Notes: generated by a model from the sequence alone, not told the origin. DNA of 64,000 nucleotides from JAVJUV01 sp047314965 (GCF_047314965.1 NZ_JBLBVK010000038.1:1-64000); one strand, 5' to 3'. Positions 17,299 to 27,276 are shown, numbered from the stretch's first letter. Numbers and translations are program-made.

Positions 17299-19637
17299 GC
17301 CCTGACCCGCCGGATCGCTTCGAGCACATGTTCCGCAGTCGCCGGCGCCTCTAGGTCGGGATAGCCACCGCCGCAAGATGCAACGGCGTCGGACAGCGCC
17401 ATCAGCGCCGAAATCCCCAGCATGAAGGGCGGTTCCCCTACCGCCTTCGACCGATAAATCGTGTCCTCCCGGTTCTCGCCGTCCCAGAGCGCGACGTTGA
17501 ACACCTCTGGCCGGTCGGAACAGGCGGGTATCTTGTAGGTCGAAGGCGCATGGGTGCGCAGACGACCCTTGTCATCCCAGACCAGTTCCTCGGTCGTCAG
17601 CCAGCCGGCACCCTGCACATAGCCGCCTTCAATCTGGCCGATGTCGATCGCCGGGTTCAGCGACGCACCGCAGTCATGCAGGATGTCGGCCCTGAGTATC
17701 CTGTTCTCGCCGGTCAGCGTGTCGATCACCACTTCGGTCACCGCCGCGCCATAGGCGAAATAGAAGAACGGCCGGCCCTCGCCCTTGATCCGGTCCCAGA
17801 CGATCTTGGGCGTGGCATAAAAACCCGTCGAAGACAGGCTGATCCGCGCCATGTAGGCGTCGCGCACGACATCCTCGAAGGTCAGGCTTTCGCCGCCCAC
17901 ATGCACCATCCCATCCTCGAACCGAACACTTGCGGCGTCGGTTTGCGCGCGACCCGCCACGAACTCGGCCAGACGGTCGCGGATCGTGTCACAGGCGGCC
18001 TTCACCGCCATGCCGTTCAGGTCCGAACCCGAAGAGGCCGCAGTCGCGGACGTGTTCGGTACCTTGGCTGTATCCGTCGCGGTGATCTTGACCCTCGAGA
18101 CGTCGACACCGAACCGCGCGGCCGCCACCTGCGCCACCTTCTGGAACAGTCCTTGTCCCATCTCGGTGCCGCCGTGGTTCATATGAATCGACCCGTCCTG
18201 GTACACATGCACCAGCGCACCGGCCTGGTTCAGATGGGTCAGCGTGAACGAGATCCCGAACTTCACCGGAGTGAAGGCGATGCCTTTCTTCAGGATGTCA
18301 TTCCGGGCGTTCCACTCTGAAACTTCTGCTTTTCGCCTGTAATAGTCACTGTTTTCCACCAGCTGGTCGGTCAGCTCGTGCAGAATGAAGTCTTCGACCG
18401 GCATGTGGTAGGGCGTTGTCTGCGGACCGATCTCTTCAGGCTTCGGAGAGTGCTTTCCGCCATAGCGATGCCCCGTCCCGGCACCCATCTTCTCGGCCCC
18501 GCGATAGTAATTCAGGCGCCGCACCTCCAGCGGATCGCGCCCGACGGCGTGGGCAACGTGGTCCAGAACGCGCTCGATCCCCAGCATCCCCTGCGGCCCG
18601 CCAAATCCGCGATAGGCCGTCGCGGACTGTGTATTGGTTTTCAGGCGATGCGATTCGATCCGCATGTTCGGAATATGGTAGGCGTTGTCAGCGTGCAGCA
18701 TCGCCCGGTCGGCCACAGGCAAAGACAGGTCCATCGACCAGCCGCAACGGCAAAGCTGAAGGAATTCGACCCCAGCAATCTGCCCCTCGCCATCGAACCC
18801 GACACGATAGTCGATGCGGAAATCATGACGCTTGCCGGTGATAACCATATCGTCGTCGCGGTCATAGCGCATCGAGGCGGGACGCCCTGTCAAAGCCGCC
18901 ACCACCGCGCAGGACACCGCCAGCGCATTGCCCTGGCTTTCCTTCCCGCCGAACCCGCCGCCCATGCGGCGCACCTCGACCCGCACGGCGTTCATATGAG
19001 TGCCCAGCGCCTCGGCCACCTTGTGCTGTATCTCGGTCGGATGCTGGGACGAGGAATGGACGATCATGTCGCCGCCTTCCTGCGGCAGAGCAACGGCAGC
19101 CTGGCTTTCCAGATAGAAATGCTCCTGCCCGCCCATGTCGATCGAACCTGCAATCACATTTTGCGAGGTATCGATGGCCGACGCCGCATCACCCTTCTGA
19201 TAAATGCGCGGACCTTCCTCGAACCGGCTGTTCGCGGCCAGCGCCTCGTCCAGGGTCAGGATCGCAGGCAGTTCCTCGTACCGGATCTTCGCCAGCCGGG
19301 CAGCCTTGCGCGCCTGAAGATGCGTCTCGGCGGCCACCAAGAATACCGGCTGGCCAACGTAATGCACCGTTCCCTCCGCCAGCATCGGTTCAGGCGAGGG
19401 CGAGGGCGAGACGTCATTCTCGTGCGGCAGATCGTCGGCGGTCAGAACCGCGACGACCCCCGGCGCGGCGCGAACGGCCTCGAGGTCCATCGAGACGATC
19501 CGCCCGTGCGCCACTTCACTCAGCCCGAAGGCCAGGTGCAGCGCGTTTGCGGGAAGGGGGATGTCATCGACATACCGTGCCTGCCCGGTGACATGCAGCG
19601 GCGCGGCGTCGTGCGGCAGGGGTTTCGTGACGCTCAT
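17295..19637 (-). CDS. xdhB: Xanthine dehydrogenase, molybdopterin-binding subunit
   Basis: XdhB carries the molybdenum site that hydroxylates hypoxanthine and xanthine. The 780-residue protein starts with the a/b hammerhead domain ([19 protein letters not shown]), then shows the Moco-binding stretches GGGFGGKES at about 225-233, [10 protein letters not shown], and [17 protein letters not shown]. The catalytic glutamate is Glu735 in [11 protein letters not shown]. Its ATG overlaps the xdhA stop by 4 bp. It acts in the cytoplasm in an alpha2-beta2 complex with XdhA. The length is normal for the bacterial two-subunit form. Confidence 0.96.
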   Translation of the reverse strand: MSVTKPLPHDAAPLHVTGQARYVDDIPLPANALHLAFGLSEVAHGRIVSMDLEAVRAAPGVVAVLTADDLPHENDVSPSPSPEPMLAEGTVHYVGQPVFLVAAETHLQARKAARLAKIRYEELPAILTLDEALAANSRFEEGPRIYQKGDAASAIDTSQNVIAGSIDMGGQEHFYLESQAAVALPQEGGDMIVHSSSQHPTEIQHKVAEALGTHMNAVRVEVRRMGGGFGGKESQGNALAVSCAVVAALTGRPASMRYDRDDDMVITGKRHDFRIDYRVGFDGEGQIAGVEFLQLCRCGWSMDLSLPVADRAMLHADNAYHIPNMRIESHRLKTNTQSATAYRGFGGPQGMLGIERVLDHVAHAVGRDPLEVRRLNYYRGAEKMGAGTGHRYGGKHSPKPEEIGPQTTPYHMPVEDFILHELTDQLVENSDYYRRKAEVSEWNARNDILKKGIAFTPVKFGISFTLTHLNQAGALVHVYQDGSIHMNHGGTEMGQGLFQKVAQVAAARFGVDVSRVKITATDTAKVPNTSATAASSGSDLNGMAVKAACDTIRDRLAEFVAGRAQTDAASVRFEDGMVHVGGESLTFEDVVRDAYMARISLSSTGFYATPKIVWDRIKGEGRPFFYFAYGAAVTEVVIDTLTGENRILRADILHDCGASLNPAIDIGQIEGGYVQGAGWLTTEELVWDDKGRLRTHAPSTYKIPACSDRPEVFNVALWDGENREDTIYRSKAVGEPPFMLGISALMALSDAVASCGGGYPDLEAPATAEHVLEAIRRVRA

Positions 19638-20989
19638 GCCCGAACCTCCCGTACACTGACGCTGCGGCCAGAAAGCTCGTGGAAATACCGAACCAGCATG
19701 TTCCCCGCCGTCTCCAGCCGGTACCCGGCGCTGGCCCGCATGTCCGTCATGGGTGTGAAATCGTCACTAAACCTGGGCAAAACGGCCTCTATGGTCGCCT
19801 GTGTCCAGGGTTTGCCGATCAGGCCCTCTTCGACAGAAGCGGCGCGCCTTGGGATACCCGCCATGCCACCGAAGGCGATCCGCGCGGCCTTTACCACACT
19901 ATCCGCGACGGTCACGTTGAAAGCACCGCAAACGGCCGAGATATCCTGATCGAACCGCTTCGACAGCTTGTAGACCCGCAACGCAGACGCGCTCTTGGGC
20001 ATCGTCACCGCCTCGACGAACTCCCCCGGCTGGCGGTCCTGCTTGCCATACTCCAGGAAGTACGCCTCGATCGGCATCTCGCGACGAGCGGCTCCCTTCC
20101 TTAGATGCAGCGTTGCGCCTAGCGCGATCAGCGCCGGCGGGTTGTCCCCGATGGGTGAACCGTTGGCAATGTTGCCGCCGATGGTCGCCGCCTGCCGCAC
20201 CTGCTCCGATCCGTAACGGCGCACCATCTCGGCATAAGACGGATGGTGCTCCCGCAAGACCGGTAGAAGCTCGGCCATGGTGACACCTGCGCCGATCCGC
20301 AGAGTTTCACCTGCGTCTTCGATGACCTGAAGCTCCTGGCAGCGGTTCAGAAAGGCCATCTCGCCCAGATCCCGCAACCCCTTCGTCACCCAAAGCCCGA
20401 CATCCGTAGCGCCCGCGATCAGCGTTGCCTCCGGATGCGCCTCGTACCAGGCCGCCAGTTCATCCAACGAGGACGGCGCAAAGGAAACAGTCTCTGTTTC
20501 AGGCGTTTCGTCCACCATCCAGGCAGGAATCGCCTCCGAAGACGCTGCCTCTGCAGCCCGGACAATCGGCGCATAGCCGGTGCATCGGCACAGGTTTCCG
20601 GCCAGAACATCGTCATGGTCCGTACGCCCGTTCAGATGACCCACAGCCATCGACACCACGAATCCCGGCGTGCAGAATCCGCACTGGCTGCCGTGTTTCT
20701 CGACCATTGCCGCCTGAACGGGATGAAGTTCGCCCCCCGGCCCGGAGATACCTTCGACTGTCCGGACCGCGCGACCATGCAACTGGGGCAGGAAAAGAAT
20801 GCAGGCGTTCAGGGCCTTCGCCCCCCCGGCATCGGTCACCATCACCGTACAGGCGCCACAGTCGCCCTCGTTGCAACCTTCCTTCGTTCCTGTCAGCCCG
20901 CGATCTTCGCGTAGCCAGTCCAGCAGCGTTCGTGTCGGCGGGGTGTCCACCTCCACAGTTTCCCCATTCAGAGAAAACCTGACTTTCAT
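19634..20989 (-). CDS. xdhA: Xanthine dehydrogenase, Fe-S/FAD subunit
   Basis: XdhA takes electrons from the molybdenum site through two [2Fe-2S] clusters to FAD and NAD. In this 451-residue protein the plant-type cluster uses Cys39, Cys44, Cys47 and Cys62, and the second cluster uses Cys103, Cys106, Cys134 and Cys136. The FAD-binding domain follows from about residue 190, with [18 protein letters not shown]. The ATG at 20989 has an AGGAC ribosome site; an in-frame start at 21079 would add 30 residues unlike the family. It is the first gene of the seven-gene purine operon. The operon promoter must lie in 20990-21194. Confidence 0.95.
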   Translation of the reverse strand: MKVRFSLNGETVEVDTPPTRTLLDWLREDRGLTGTKEGCNEGDCGACTVMVTDAGGAKALNACILFLPQLHGRAVRTVEGISGPGGELHPVQAAMVEKHGSQCGFCTPGFVVSMAVGHLNGRTDHDDVLAGNLCRCTGYAPIVRAAEAASSEAIPAWMVDETPETETVSFAPSSLDELAAWYEAHPEATLIAGATDVGLWVTKGLRDLGEMAFLNRCQELQVIEDAGETLRIGAGVTMAELLPVLREHHPSYAEMVRRYGSEQVRQAATIGGNIANGSPIGDNPPALIALGATLHLRKGAARREMPIEAYFLEYGKQDRQPGEFVEAVTMPKSASALRVYKLSKRFDQDISAVCGAFNVTVADSVVKAARIAFGGMAGIPRRAASVEEGLIGKPWTQATIEAVLPRFSDDFTPMTDMRASAGYRLETAGNMLVRYFHELSGRSVSVREVRA

Positions 20990-21092
20990 GAAGAGTCCTG
21001 CCGCCTTACCCGAAAGGATCAGCCCAATGCGCGCCGTCGATGCGGCGTAGAGAGCGCGCAGCCTTTTTCTGAACACCAATCAAAGCGCGAAG

Positions 21093-21116
21093 CGGAAAAC
21101 TTTTCAAGTCTTTCCG
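21093..21116. promoter_or_regulatory. Imperfect palindrome between xdhA and yghX
   Basis: CGGAAAACTT at 21093-21102 faces AAGTCTTTCCG at 21106-21116; the two halves match as an inverted repeat apart from one inserted base. It lies about 100 bp upstream of xdhA and 80 bp upstream of yghX, in the divergent promoter region. It could be an operator for a purine-responsive regulator, but no regulator gene is adjacent. Confidence 0.3.
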
Positions 21117-21194
21117 AACACGCGCGAAAACGTGATCGGAGAATCGTCATAACGCGCTACCCTCTGACTCACGCATTCAAAGGAGACGCTTTCA

Positions 21195-22082
21195 ATGAAC
21201 CGAATGACCGCCAAGGACTTCGACCAGGAACTTCTGGACCTTTACGACTACTATGCTCACGGCAAGATCACGAAACGCCAGTTTCTGGATCGCGCCGGCA
21301 AGTTCGCCGTCGGTGGGGTGACGGCGATGGCGCTGCTGGAGATGCTCAGCCCGAACTATGCGCTGGCCCAGCAGATCAGCTTCAACGACCCCGATATCGT
21401 GCCGGAGTACATCACCTACCCATCTCCGGGCGGGACCGGCGACGTCAGGGGATATCTCGTGAAGCCGGCGAATGCGCCCGAGAAACTTCCGGCCGTTCTC
21501 GTCATCCACGAGAACCGTGGCCTGAATCCGTATATTGAAGATGTGGCGCGCCGCGTCGCCAAGGCCGGCTTCATGGCGCTGGCCCCTGATGGGCTAACGT
21601 CGGTCGGCGGCTATCCCGGCAATGATGCCGAAGGGCGCGAACTGCAGCGTACCGTGGACGGTGAGCAATTGATGAATGACTTCTTCAACGGCTTCGAACA
21701 CCTTCTGAATCGTGACGATTCAACGGGAAAATGCGGCGCGGTCGGATTCTGCTATGGCGGCGGCGTCTGCAACGCGCTGGCCGTGGCCTTCCCCGAGATG
21801 TCGGCCTCGGTGCCATTCTATGGCCGTCAGGCCGCCGCCGAGGATGTACCTAAGATCCAGGCTCCGCTTCTTCTCCAATACGCCGCCCTCGACGAACGGA
21901 TCAACGAAGGCTGGCCAGCCTACGAAGCGGCTCTCAAGGCCAATAACAAGACCTTCGAGGCTAATATCTATCCGAACGTGAACCACGGCTTCCACAACGA
22001 TTCCACCCCGCGCTACGACGAAGCCGCGGCGAACCTGGCATGGGATCGGACCATTGCCTGGTTCAACCAGTACCTGACCTGA
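21195..22082 (+). CDS. yghX: Dienelactone hydrolase family protein YghX
   Basis: The 295-residue protein is an alpha/beta hydrolase close to E. coli YghX over its whole length. The catalytic triad is Cys in GFCYGGG (about 186-192), Asp in [10 protein letters not shown] (about 232), and His in [10 protein letters not shown] (about 265). The N-terminus has the Tat-like pattern [16 protein letters not shown] followed by a hydrophobic stretch and a possible cleavage site after NYALA, so it may be exported, with Lys-Arg instead of Arg-Arg. The ATG follows AAAGGAGAC. It diverges from xdhA. The natural substrate is unknown; family members cleave cyclic esters. Confidence 0.92.
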   Translation: MNRMTAKDFDQELLDLYDYYAHGKITKRQFLDRAGKFAVGGVTAMALLEMLSPNYALAQQISFNDPDIVPEYITYPSPGGTGDVRGYLVKPANAPEKLPAVLVIHENRGLNPYIEDVARRVAKAGFMALAPDGLTSVGGYPGNDAEGRELQRTVDGEQLMNDFFNGFEHLLNRDDSTGKCGAVGFCYGGGVCNALAVAFPEMSASVPFYGRQAAAEDVPKIQAPLLLQYAALDERINEGWPAYEAALKANNKTFEANIYPNVNHGFHNDSTPRYDEAAANLAWDRTIAWFNQYLT

Positions 22083-22187
22083 CCGCATTCGCCCGTGCCG
22101 GGCTCCCCGGCACGGACCTGCGGACGCCTTTGTCACATTGACGGGAACGCGACGGATCGGCACGCTGAGACATCAGCAGGGGTCAGG

Positions 22188-22691
22188 ATGCGAATAACGC
22201 CCATCTCATTTCTTTGCGCGGCTTGTATCTTCGCCTCGGGCGCAGTCGCGCAGACCCCGGAGAACTGCGAGGAATGGCCAGAGGTTCCGGACAAGCTCAT
22301 CACCGACCTCACGGCCTGGATCGCCATTCACACGATGTACGACGTCAGCGAGTTGTATCGCTCGCCACCCGAGATCGCGTTCTGCAGCGTCGGTGACTGG
22401 ATCGAGTACGAAGAGACCGACCTGCGGGTCGAACCGGAACTTAGGGCAGCCTACAACCATCCTTCCGACACCGTGTATCTCGTCCTGCCTTGGTCGGCGG
22501 ACAATCCCTATGACAGGTCAGTACTGCTGCATGAGCTGATTCACGATGTGCAACTGGCCAACCGCGACTGGCCCTGCGTCGGAGCGCCGGAGCTGGAAGC
22601 CTATACGCTTCAGGCCGAATACCTGAGTGGCTACGGGATCGACGCCGGCTTTGACTGGCGATCGATCTTCCTTTTGTCACTCTGCCCCTAG
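22188..22691 (+). CDS. Exported protein with HExxH motif (DUF6647-like)
   Basis: The 167-residue product has a signal peptide (1-21, ending SGAVAQ) and a small domain carrying HELIH at 115-119, the zinc-binding motif of gluzincin-type metallopeptidases. Glu137 or Glu144 in ELEAYTLQAEYL could be the third ligand. Several cysteines (27, 66, 130) may form disulfides in the periplasm. The start is the ATG preceded by AGGGGTCAGG. It lies 105 bp after yghX on the same strand, perhaps in its transcript. I do not know its substrate, and a role other than proteolysis is possible. Confidence 0.75.
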   Translation: MRITPISFLCAACIFASGAVAQTPENCEEWPEVPDKLITDLTAWIAIHTMYDVSELYRSPPEIAFCSVGDWIEYEETDLRVEPELRAAYNHPSDTVYLVLPWSADNPYDRSVLLHELIHDVQLANRDWPCVGAPELEAYTLQAEYLSGYGIDAGFDWRSIFLLSLCP

Positions 22692-22696
22692 CGCGC

Positions 22697-23509
22697 TTAG
22701 CCCCAGGTCGGGTGAAACTTGCCCGCGGGCGACAGGGTGAAGATCTCGACGCCCGTCTCGGTCACGCCGACCGAATGCTCGAACTGCGCGGACAATGACT
22801 TGTCCCGCGTCACGGCTGTCCAGTCATCGGCCAGAACCTTGGTTTCGGGACGACCGAGATTCACCATCGGCTCGATGGTGAAGAACATGCCCGGCTCCAG
22901 AACCGCCCCGGTGCCGGGACGCCCATAGTGCAGCACGTTCGGCGGCGCGTGGAACACACGACCCAGTCCGTGTCCGCAAAAATCGCGAACCACGCTCATC
23001 CGTTGCGCCTCGACATAGGCCTGGATGGCATGGCCGATATCGCCAAAGGTATTTCCCGGCCTGACCGCCTCGATTCCCTTGAAAAGCGCGTCGTGCGTCA
23101 CCTGGATCAGCCGCTCGGCCTTCCGGGACAGCTTGCCGGCGACGTACATCCGGCTTGTGTCTCCAAACCAGCCGTCGACGATGACGGTGACATCGACGTT
23201 CAGGATATCGCCATCCTGCAGCCGCTTCTCGCCGGGAATGCCATGGCAGACGACGTGGTTCACGCTAATGCAACTGGCGTGCTGATAGCCCTTGTACCCG
23301 ATCGTCGCGCTGACCGCTTCGGCGTCCTTCACCATCCGCTCGATCTCGGCGTCGATCTCGCCGGTCGAGACTCCGGGTACGATCATCGCGGCGATATCGT
23401 CCAGGATGCGCGCAGCCAGTTCGCCGGCGCGATGCATGCCAGCGAAATCCTCGGGTTCATAAATGCGGATGCCGTCCTTGGTCAGTCGGCCCTTGGTGCG
23501 ATCGTCCAC
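22697..23509 (-). CDS. map: Type I methionine aminopeptidase
   Basis: Map removes the initiator methionine from new cytoplasmic proteins. The 270-residue protein has the pita-bread fold with metal ligands Asp106 (LNVDVTV), Asp117 (GDTSRMY), His180 (GHGLGRVFH), Glu213 (TIEPM) and Glu244 (FEHSVGV), and the substrate-contacting His89 (CHGIPG) and His187. I favour the GTG at 23509, which has an AAAGGAACC ribosome site; an ATG at 23563 would add 18 residues of unlikely sequence. It converges with the HExxH gene and follows sfsA on the same strand after 71 bp. Confidence 0.95.
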   Translation of the reverse strand: MDDRTKGRLTKDGIRIYEPEDFAGMHRAGELAARILDDIAAMIVPGVSTGEIDAEIERMVKDAEAVSATIGYKGYQHASCISVNHVVCHGIPGEKRLQDGDILNVDVTVIVDGWFGDTSRMYVAGKLSRKAERLIQVTHDALFKGIEAVRPGNTFGDIGHAIQAYVEAQRMSVVRDFCGHGLGRVFHAPPNVLHYGRPGTGAVLEPGMFFTIEPMVNLGRPETKVLADDWTAVTRDKSLSAQFEHSVGVTETGVEIFTLSPAGKFHPTWG

Positions 23510-23580
23510 GCAGGTTCCTTTCTTTCCGACCGCGATATAGGCCGTTCTGACCCAAATCGCCATAGTGCGTGACCAGCTAT

Positions 23581-24288
23581 CTACCCATGAAACGGCATCT
23601 CTGGCCCCAAGGTCACAGCCTCGGTCGTGATATGGGTGCCGAAGACCATCACCTCGACCCCCGCGTCCCGCGCCCGGTCAAAGGCGACGCCGTAGCCGGG
23701 GTCAAGATCGCGCGCCAACGAGAAACGCGCGCAATCGGTCCTTTGCACGAGATAGAGCATGACCGCGCGATGCCCCGCCGCCACCATATCGGCCAATTCG
23801 TCCAGATGCCGGGCCCCGCGTGCGGTCACGCAATCGGGGAACTCGGCCAGGTCGCCGTCGCGCCGCAGATGCGCGTTCTTCACCTCGACATAGACAGCTG
23901 CATGCTCCCCGCCGCTCAACAGGAAATCGACCCGGCTTTTCTGGCCATACTTCACCTCTGCCTGCACGGTCTCATAGGCACCCAGCCCCGGCACTTGCCG
24001 CGCCTCCAACGCCTCGCGCACCACCCGGTTCGGGACACCAGTATCGATACCGGCCAGATGACCGCCCTCCAGTTCGGCCAGTCTCCAGCCGTATTTCAAC
24101 TTTTTTCGCGGATCGTCGTTCGGCTCCAGCCAGATGCGCATGCCGGAGGCGTCCAGCCCAAGCATCGCGCCCGGGTTCGGACAATGCGCAGTAACCTCGC
24201 GCCCGCTGCCCTCCAGAACAACGTCGGCGAGAAATCTTTTATAGCGCCGGACCAGCCGCGCCGGGACCAAAGGGGTTGGAAACCGCAT
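23581..24288 (-). CDS. sfsA: Sugar fermentation stimulation protein SfsA homologue
   Basis: The 235-residue protein matches SfsA: an OB-like N-terminal part (RYKRFLADVVLEG then TAHCPNPGAMLGL at about 34-46) and a nuclease-like C-terminal core with SRVDFLL and VYVEVKNAHLRR, the D-E-K arrangement of PD-(D/E)xK enzymes. Its role is poorly understood; the E. coli protein binds DNA and affects maltose gene expression. The ATG at 24288 is chosen because longer in-frame starts overlap the divergent CinA-like gene. Only 46 bp separate the two divergent starts, so their promoters overlap. Confidence 0.92.
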   Translation of the reverse strand: MRFPTPLVPARLVRRYKRFLADVVLEGSGREVTAHCPNPGAMLGLDASGMRIWLEPNDDPRKKLKYGWRLAELEGGHLAGIDTGVPNRVVREALEARQVPGLGAYETVQAEVKYGQKSRVDFLLSGGEHAAVYVEVKNAHLRRDGDLAEFPDCVTARGARHLDELADMVAAGHRAVMLYLVQRTDCARFSLARDLDPGYGVAFDRARDAGVEVMVFGTHITTEAVTLGPEMPFHG

Positions 24289-24334
24289 GATCGCCGCCCT
24301 ATACCGCAATGACAAAGGGAACAAGGATGCGAAC

Positions 24335-25066
24335 ATGACGAATCCCACCGCGGCCATGCTTGTGATCGGCGACGAGATCCTCTCGGGCCGGACCCGGGAT
24401 GCGAACATGCATCACCTTGCCGGCTGTCTGACCGAGGCCGGGATCGACCTCAAGGAGGTTCGGATCGTCTCGGATGATCGCGACGCCATCATCGCGGCGG
24501 TCAAGGCGCTTTCGGAAACATACGAGCAGGTTTTCACCTCGGGCGGCATCGGCCCGACCCATGATGACATCACCGCCGATTGTATCGCCGCCGCCTTCGG
24601 CGCAGGGATCGGCGTGCGCGACGACGCGCGAGCGATCCTCCAGGCGCATTACGACCGGCAGGGGCTGGAATTCAACGAGGCGCGTATGCGCATGGCCCGC
24701 ATCCCCGACGGCGCGACCCTGATCGAGAACCCGGTGTCGGCCGCACCCGGCTTCACAATCGCCAATGTTCACGTCATGGCGGGCGTGCCCAGCGTGTTTC
24801 AGGCCATGGTCGCCTCGGTCCTGCCCACCCTGACCGGTGGAGAACCGCTGACCTCGGCAACCGTCAGGATCGACCGTGGCGAAGGCGATATCGCCGGTCC
24901 GCTGACGGCCCTCGCGGCCGAGCTTCCCGAAGTCAGCTTTGGTTCGTACCCATTCATCCGCGACGGCAGGTACGGCGCGAACATCGTCGTCCGCGGCACT
25001 CCCGCTGCAGCAGTGGAAGCAGCCGTCGAGCGGCTCTGCGCACTCTTTCCGGAAGCCATCCGGTGA
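24335..25066 (+). CDS. CinA-like molybdopterin-binding domain protein
   Basis: The 243-residue protein is a competence/damage-inducible CinA N-terminal (COG1058, MoCF-fold) protein without the C-terminal nicotinamide-deamidase domain. The N-terminus MLVIGDEILSGRTRDAN (8-24) and SGGIGPTHDDITADC (about 69-83) are the ligand-binding landmarks. The stand-alone form is common in alphaproteobacteria; the ligand is uncertain, with ADP-ribose-type pyrophosphatase activity known for relatives. The ATG at 24335 has AAGGA upstream. Its stop overlaps the next GTG start by 4 bp. Confidence 0.9.
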   Translation: MTNPTAAMLVIGDEILSGRTRDANMHHLAGCLTEAGIDLKEVRIVSDDRDAIIAAVKALSETYEQVFTSGGIGPTHDDITADCIAAAFGAGIGVRDDARAILQAHYDRQGLEFNEARMRMARIPDGATLIENPVSAAPGFTIANVHVMAGVPSVFQAMVASVLPTLTGGEPLTSATVRIDRGEGDIAGPLTALAAELPEVSFGSYPFIRDGRYGANIVVRGTPAAAVEAAVERLCALFPEAIR

Positions 25067-25794
25067 AGACACCGGAGCCCCACCAGTTGTTCGGCGTGCT
25101 CGACGCCACTTGGCCCCCCGCCCGGTTCATTTCACTTGGTCCCTGGACCTTGCGCGAGGGAAAGGGCGGCGGGCAGCGCGTATCGGCGGCAACTGCGAGT
25201 TCCCCTTTGTCAGAGACTGATATCGTCCTTGCCGAAGCAGGGATGCGCGACCTCGGGCAACCTGCGATCTTCATGATCCGCCCGGAGGACACCGCTCTCG
25301 ATGACTGGCTCTCCGCCCGGAGCTATCGAGTCGTCGACCCGGTTACCGTTTATGCCGCGCCAACCGAAATCCTTGCGCGGGAACTGCCCCTCACCACCAC
25401 CACACCGATCTGGCCGCCTCTGGCGATTCAGCGCGAGATATGGCGGCAAGGCGGCGTGAACGACGCGCGGATTGCCGTCATGGAGCGTGCCGAAACCGCC
25501 AAGACCGCCCTGCTTGGCCGCACCGGTGACAGCCCTGCTGGCGTTGCCTATGTGGGCATCAAGGACGGGATCGCCATGCTTCACGCTTTGGAAGTGACGC
25601 CCGCGCATCGTCGAGCGGGGCTTGGAACCGCGCTGCTGCACGGTGCCGCGAACTGGGCGCGGACTCAGGGCGCCGCTTGGCTAACGCTGATCGTGACGCA
25701 GTCGAACGCACCGGCGAACGGCTTGTACCGCAGACTGTCGATGACACCCGTCACCGGGTATCATTACCGCCGTCTTCCGGAAGACACGGCATGA
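25063..25794 (+). CDS. GNAT-family N-acetyltransferase
   Basis: The 243-residue protein has a divergent N-terminal half and a C-terminal GNAT fold. The acetyl-CoA binding stretch ALEVTPAHRRAGLGTALL (about 182-199) fits the R/Q-x-x-G-x-G/A motif, and ANGLYRRL is the usual end of the fold. The start is a GTG that overlaps the previous stop as GTGA; its stop overlaps the OmpA-like gene as ATGA, so three unrelated-looking genes are translationally coupled. The acceptor molecule cannot be predicted. Confidence 0.85.
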   Translation: MKTPEPHQLFGVLDATWPPARFISLGPWTLREGKGGGQRVSAATASSPLSETDIVLAEAGMRDLGQPAIFMIRPEDTALDDWLSARSYRVVDPVTVYAAPTEILARELPLTTTTPIWPPLAIQREIWRQGGVNDARIAVMERAETAKTALLGRTGDSPAGVAYVGIKDGIAMLHALEVTPAHRRAGLGTALLHGAANWARTQGAAWLTLIVTQSNAPANGLYRRLSMTPVTGYHYRRLPEDTA

Positions 25795-26717
25795 GAGCAC
25801 TGGCCGCCCTTATCGTCCTGCTGATCCCCGCCGCCGCCGCTGCACTGGATCTGACCGTTCCGGGCGCGGTCAGCGTTCGCAGTGAAACGCTCCCGGCCGG
25901 GCGGATTCTGCTTCCCGAGGCGCCTTGGTCGCCCGATGCCGGGCCCATCGTTGCCGAAGGGCGGATCACCCGCGAAGTCCTACGGGTCCCGAACACGGCG
26001 CGCACGTCGCTGCAGCTGGTTGATGGCTTGCGTCAAGTACTTGAAGAAGAGGGATATTCCGAAGTTTTCGGGTGCACCGATTCCAACTGCGGCGGTTTCG
26101 ACTTCCGGTTCCAGCTGGATATCCTTGGCGAACCCGACATGTTCGTCGATCTGGGTGATTATGTGTATCTGCTGATGCGAACCGCCGACTCCGAGGTTCA
26201 GCCTCATACAGTCGCGCTCGTGGCATCGCGCTCACAGTCGACCGGTTTCGTACATGTCACGACAGTGTCAGAGGCTGAGGCCATGCCCCTTCCCGAGACC
26301 CAGCCCGAAGAACCAAGCCCACCCGCAGAAGAGAAAGATGATCTGATCGGCAGACTGATCGAAAAGGGTCACACGGTCCTGCCGGGTCTAGATTTCGGCA
26401 GCGGGTCGGCCGATCTTGGTGACGGTTCTTACCCATCGCTGGAACTCTTGGCCGAATGGCTTTCTGAAAACCCGACCGCCCGGGTAGTTCTGGTGGGGCA
26501 CACCGATTCCGTCGGCTCTCTCGAAGCGAACACGGCCCTTTCGCGCCAGCGCGCCGGATCGGTGGCCCGGTTCCTTGTCGAACGACTGGGCGCCGAAAGC
26601 AGGCAAATACAATCCTCCGGTGCGGGCTTCCTGTCACCGGTTGCTTCGAACCTCACCGAGGATGGTCGGGCGGCGAACCGGCGGGTAGAGGTCGTGCTCC
26701 TGTCGCTGGACGAATGA
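25791..26717 (+). CDS. OmpA-family outer-membrane/periplasmic protein
   Basis: The 308-residue protein has a signal peptide (about 1-19, MRALAALIVLLIPAAAAAL), an unclassified N-terminal domain to about 165 with a Cys pair in GCTDSNCGG, a Pro/Glu-rich linker, and a C-terminal OmpA-like peptidoglycan-binding domain from about 195. In that domain LVGHTDSVGS and ALSRQRAGSVARFLVE hold the Asp and Arg that grip diaminopimelate. It would link the envelope to peptidoglycan. It is the third gene of the coupled CinA-like, GNAT, OmpA set. There is no N-terminal beta-barrel of the OmpA type. Confidence 0.88.
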   Translation: MRALAALIVLLIPAAAAALDLTVPGAVSVRSETLPAGRILLPEAPWSPDAGPIVAEGRITREVLRVPNTARTSLQLVDGLRQVLEEEGYSEVFGCTDSNCGGFDFRFQLDILGEPDMFVDLGDYVYLLMRTADSEVQPHTVALVASRSQSTGFVHVTTVSEAEAMPLPETQPEEPSPPAEEKDDLIGRLIEKGHTVLPGLDFGSGSADLGDGSYPSLELLAEWLSENPTARVVLVGHTDSVGSLEANTALSRQRAGSVARFLVERLGAESRQIQSSGAGFLSPVASNLTEDGRAANRRVEVVLLSLDE

Positions 26718-26723
26718 CGCACC

Positions 26724-27269
26724 TCAGTCGAACGGGTAAAGAGCTTCGATAGCAACATCCGCGATCTGCGGCAGACCGGCCGCATCCATCACGTGAATGC
26801 CTTCGATGACGGTCAGCATGGCCATGGCCGCTCCTCGAGGATCGGGTTCATCCGCCGGCATGCGGTCTGCCAGCCACGCGACATAACCTTCGATGATACC
26901 CGCAGCCATCTCGCGATGGGCTTGCTCGCCAAGGGCGGCCGTCGCCACCACCTCGCGCCACAACCGGATATAGGCCGCAACAACCGGCGAGCGCACAACG
27001 GCAAGTACCTCGTTCAGAAGCATTTTCTTGTCCGACGTTTGCCGCAGGGGCAATGCGGCATCCAGCTTGACGGTCAGGTCAGCGGCAATTGTCACCAGAA
27101 GCTCGGCCACAAGCCGATCCTTCGATCCAAAATGGTAGATCAGCATCCTGTCGCTTGTACCAGCCGCCTTCGCCAAGGGCCGCAGGCTGGCCGATGTCAG
27201 CCCGTGGTCAAGCACATGCGCGGCCATGGACCGCAACTGTCTTTTCCTGGTGTCTTCCGAGCGCGACAT
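26724..27269 (-). CDS. TetR-family transcriptional regulator
   Basis: The 181-residue protein begins with a TetR helix-turn-helix (about 9-50): LDHGLTSASLRPLAKAAGTS then MLIYHFGSKDRLVAEL. The rest is the variable ligand-binding and dimerisation domain. It faces a small membrane-protein gene across 67 bp containing two near-identical palindromes (27277-27294 and 27304-27319), so it most likely represses itself and that gene until a hydrophobic ligand binds. It converges with the OmpA-like gene. The ligand is unknown. Confidence 0.92.
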   Translation of the reverse strand: MSRSEDTRKRQLRSMAAHVLDHGLTSASLRPLAKAAGTSDRMLIYHFGSKDRLVAELLVTIAADLTVKLDAALPLRQTSDKKMLLNEVLAVVRSPVVAAYIRLWREVVATAALGEQAHREMAAGIIEGYVAWLADRMPADEPDPRGAAMAMLTVIEGIHVMDAAGLPQIADVAIEALYPFD

Positions 27270-27276
27270 GAATCGG

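Noticed and set aside
20990..21194. Possible purine riboswitch before the xdh operon
   Set aside because: I could not find the conserved three-way junction bases; only a short palindrome is visible.
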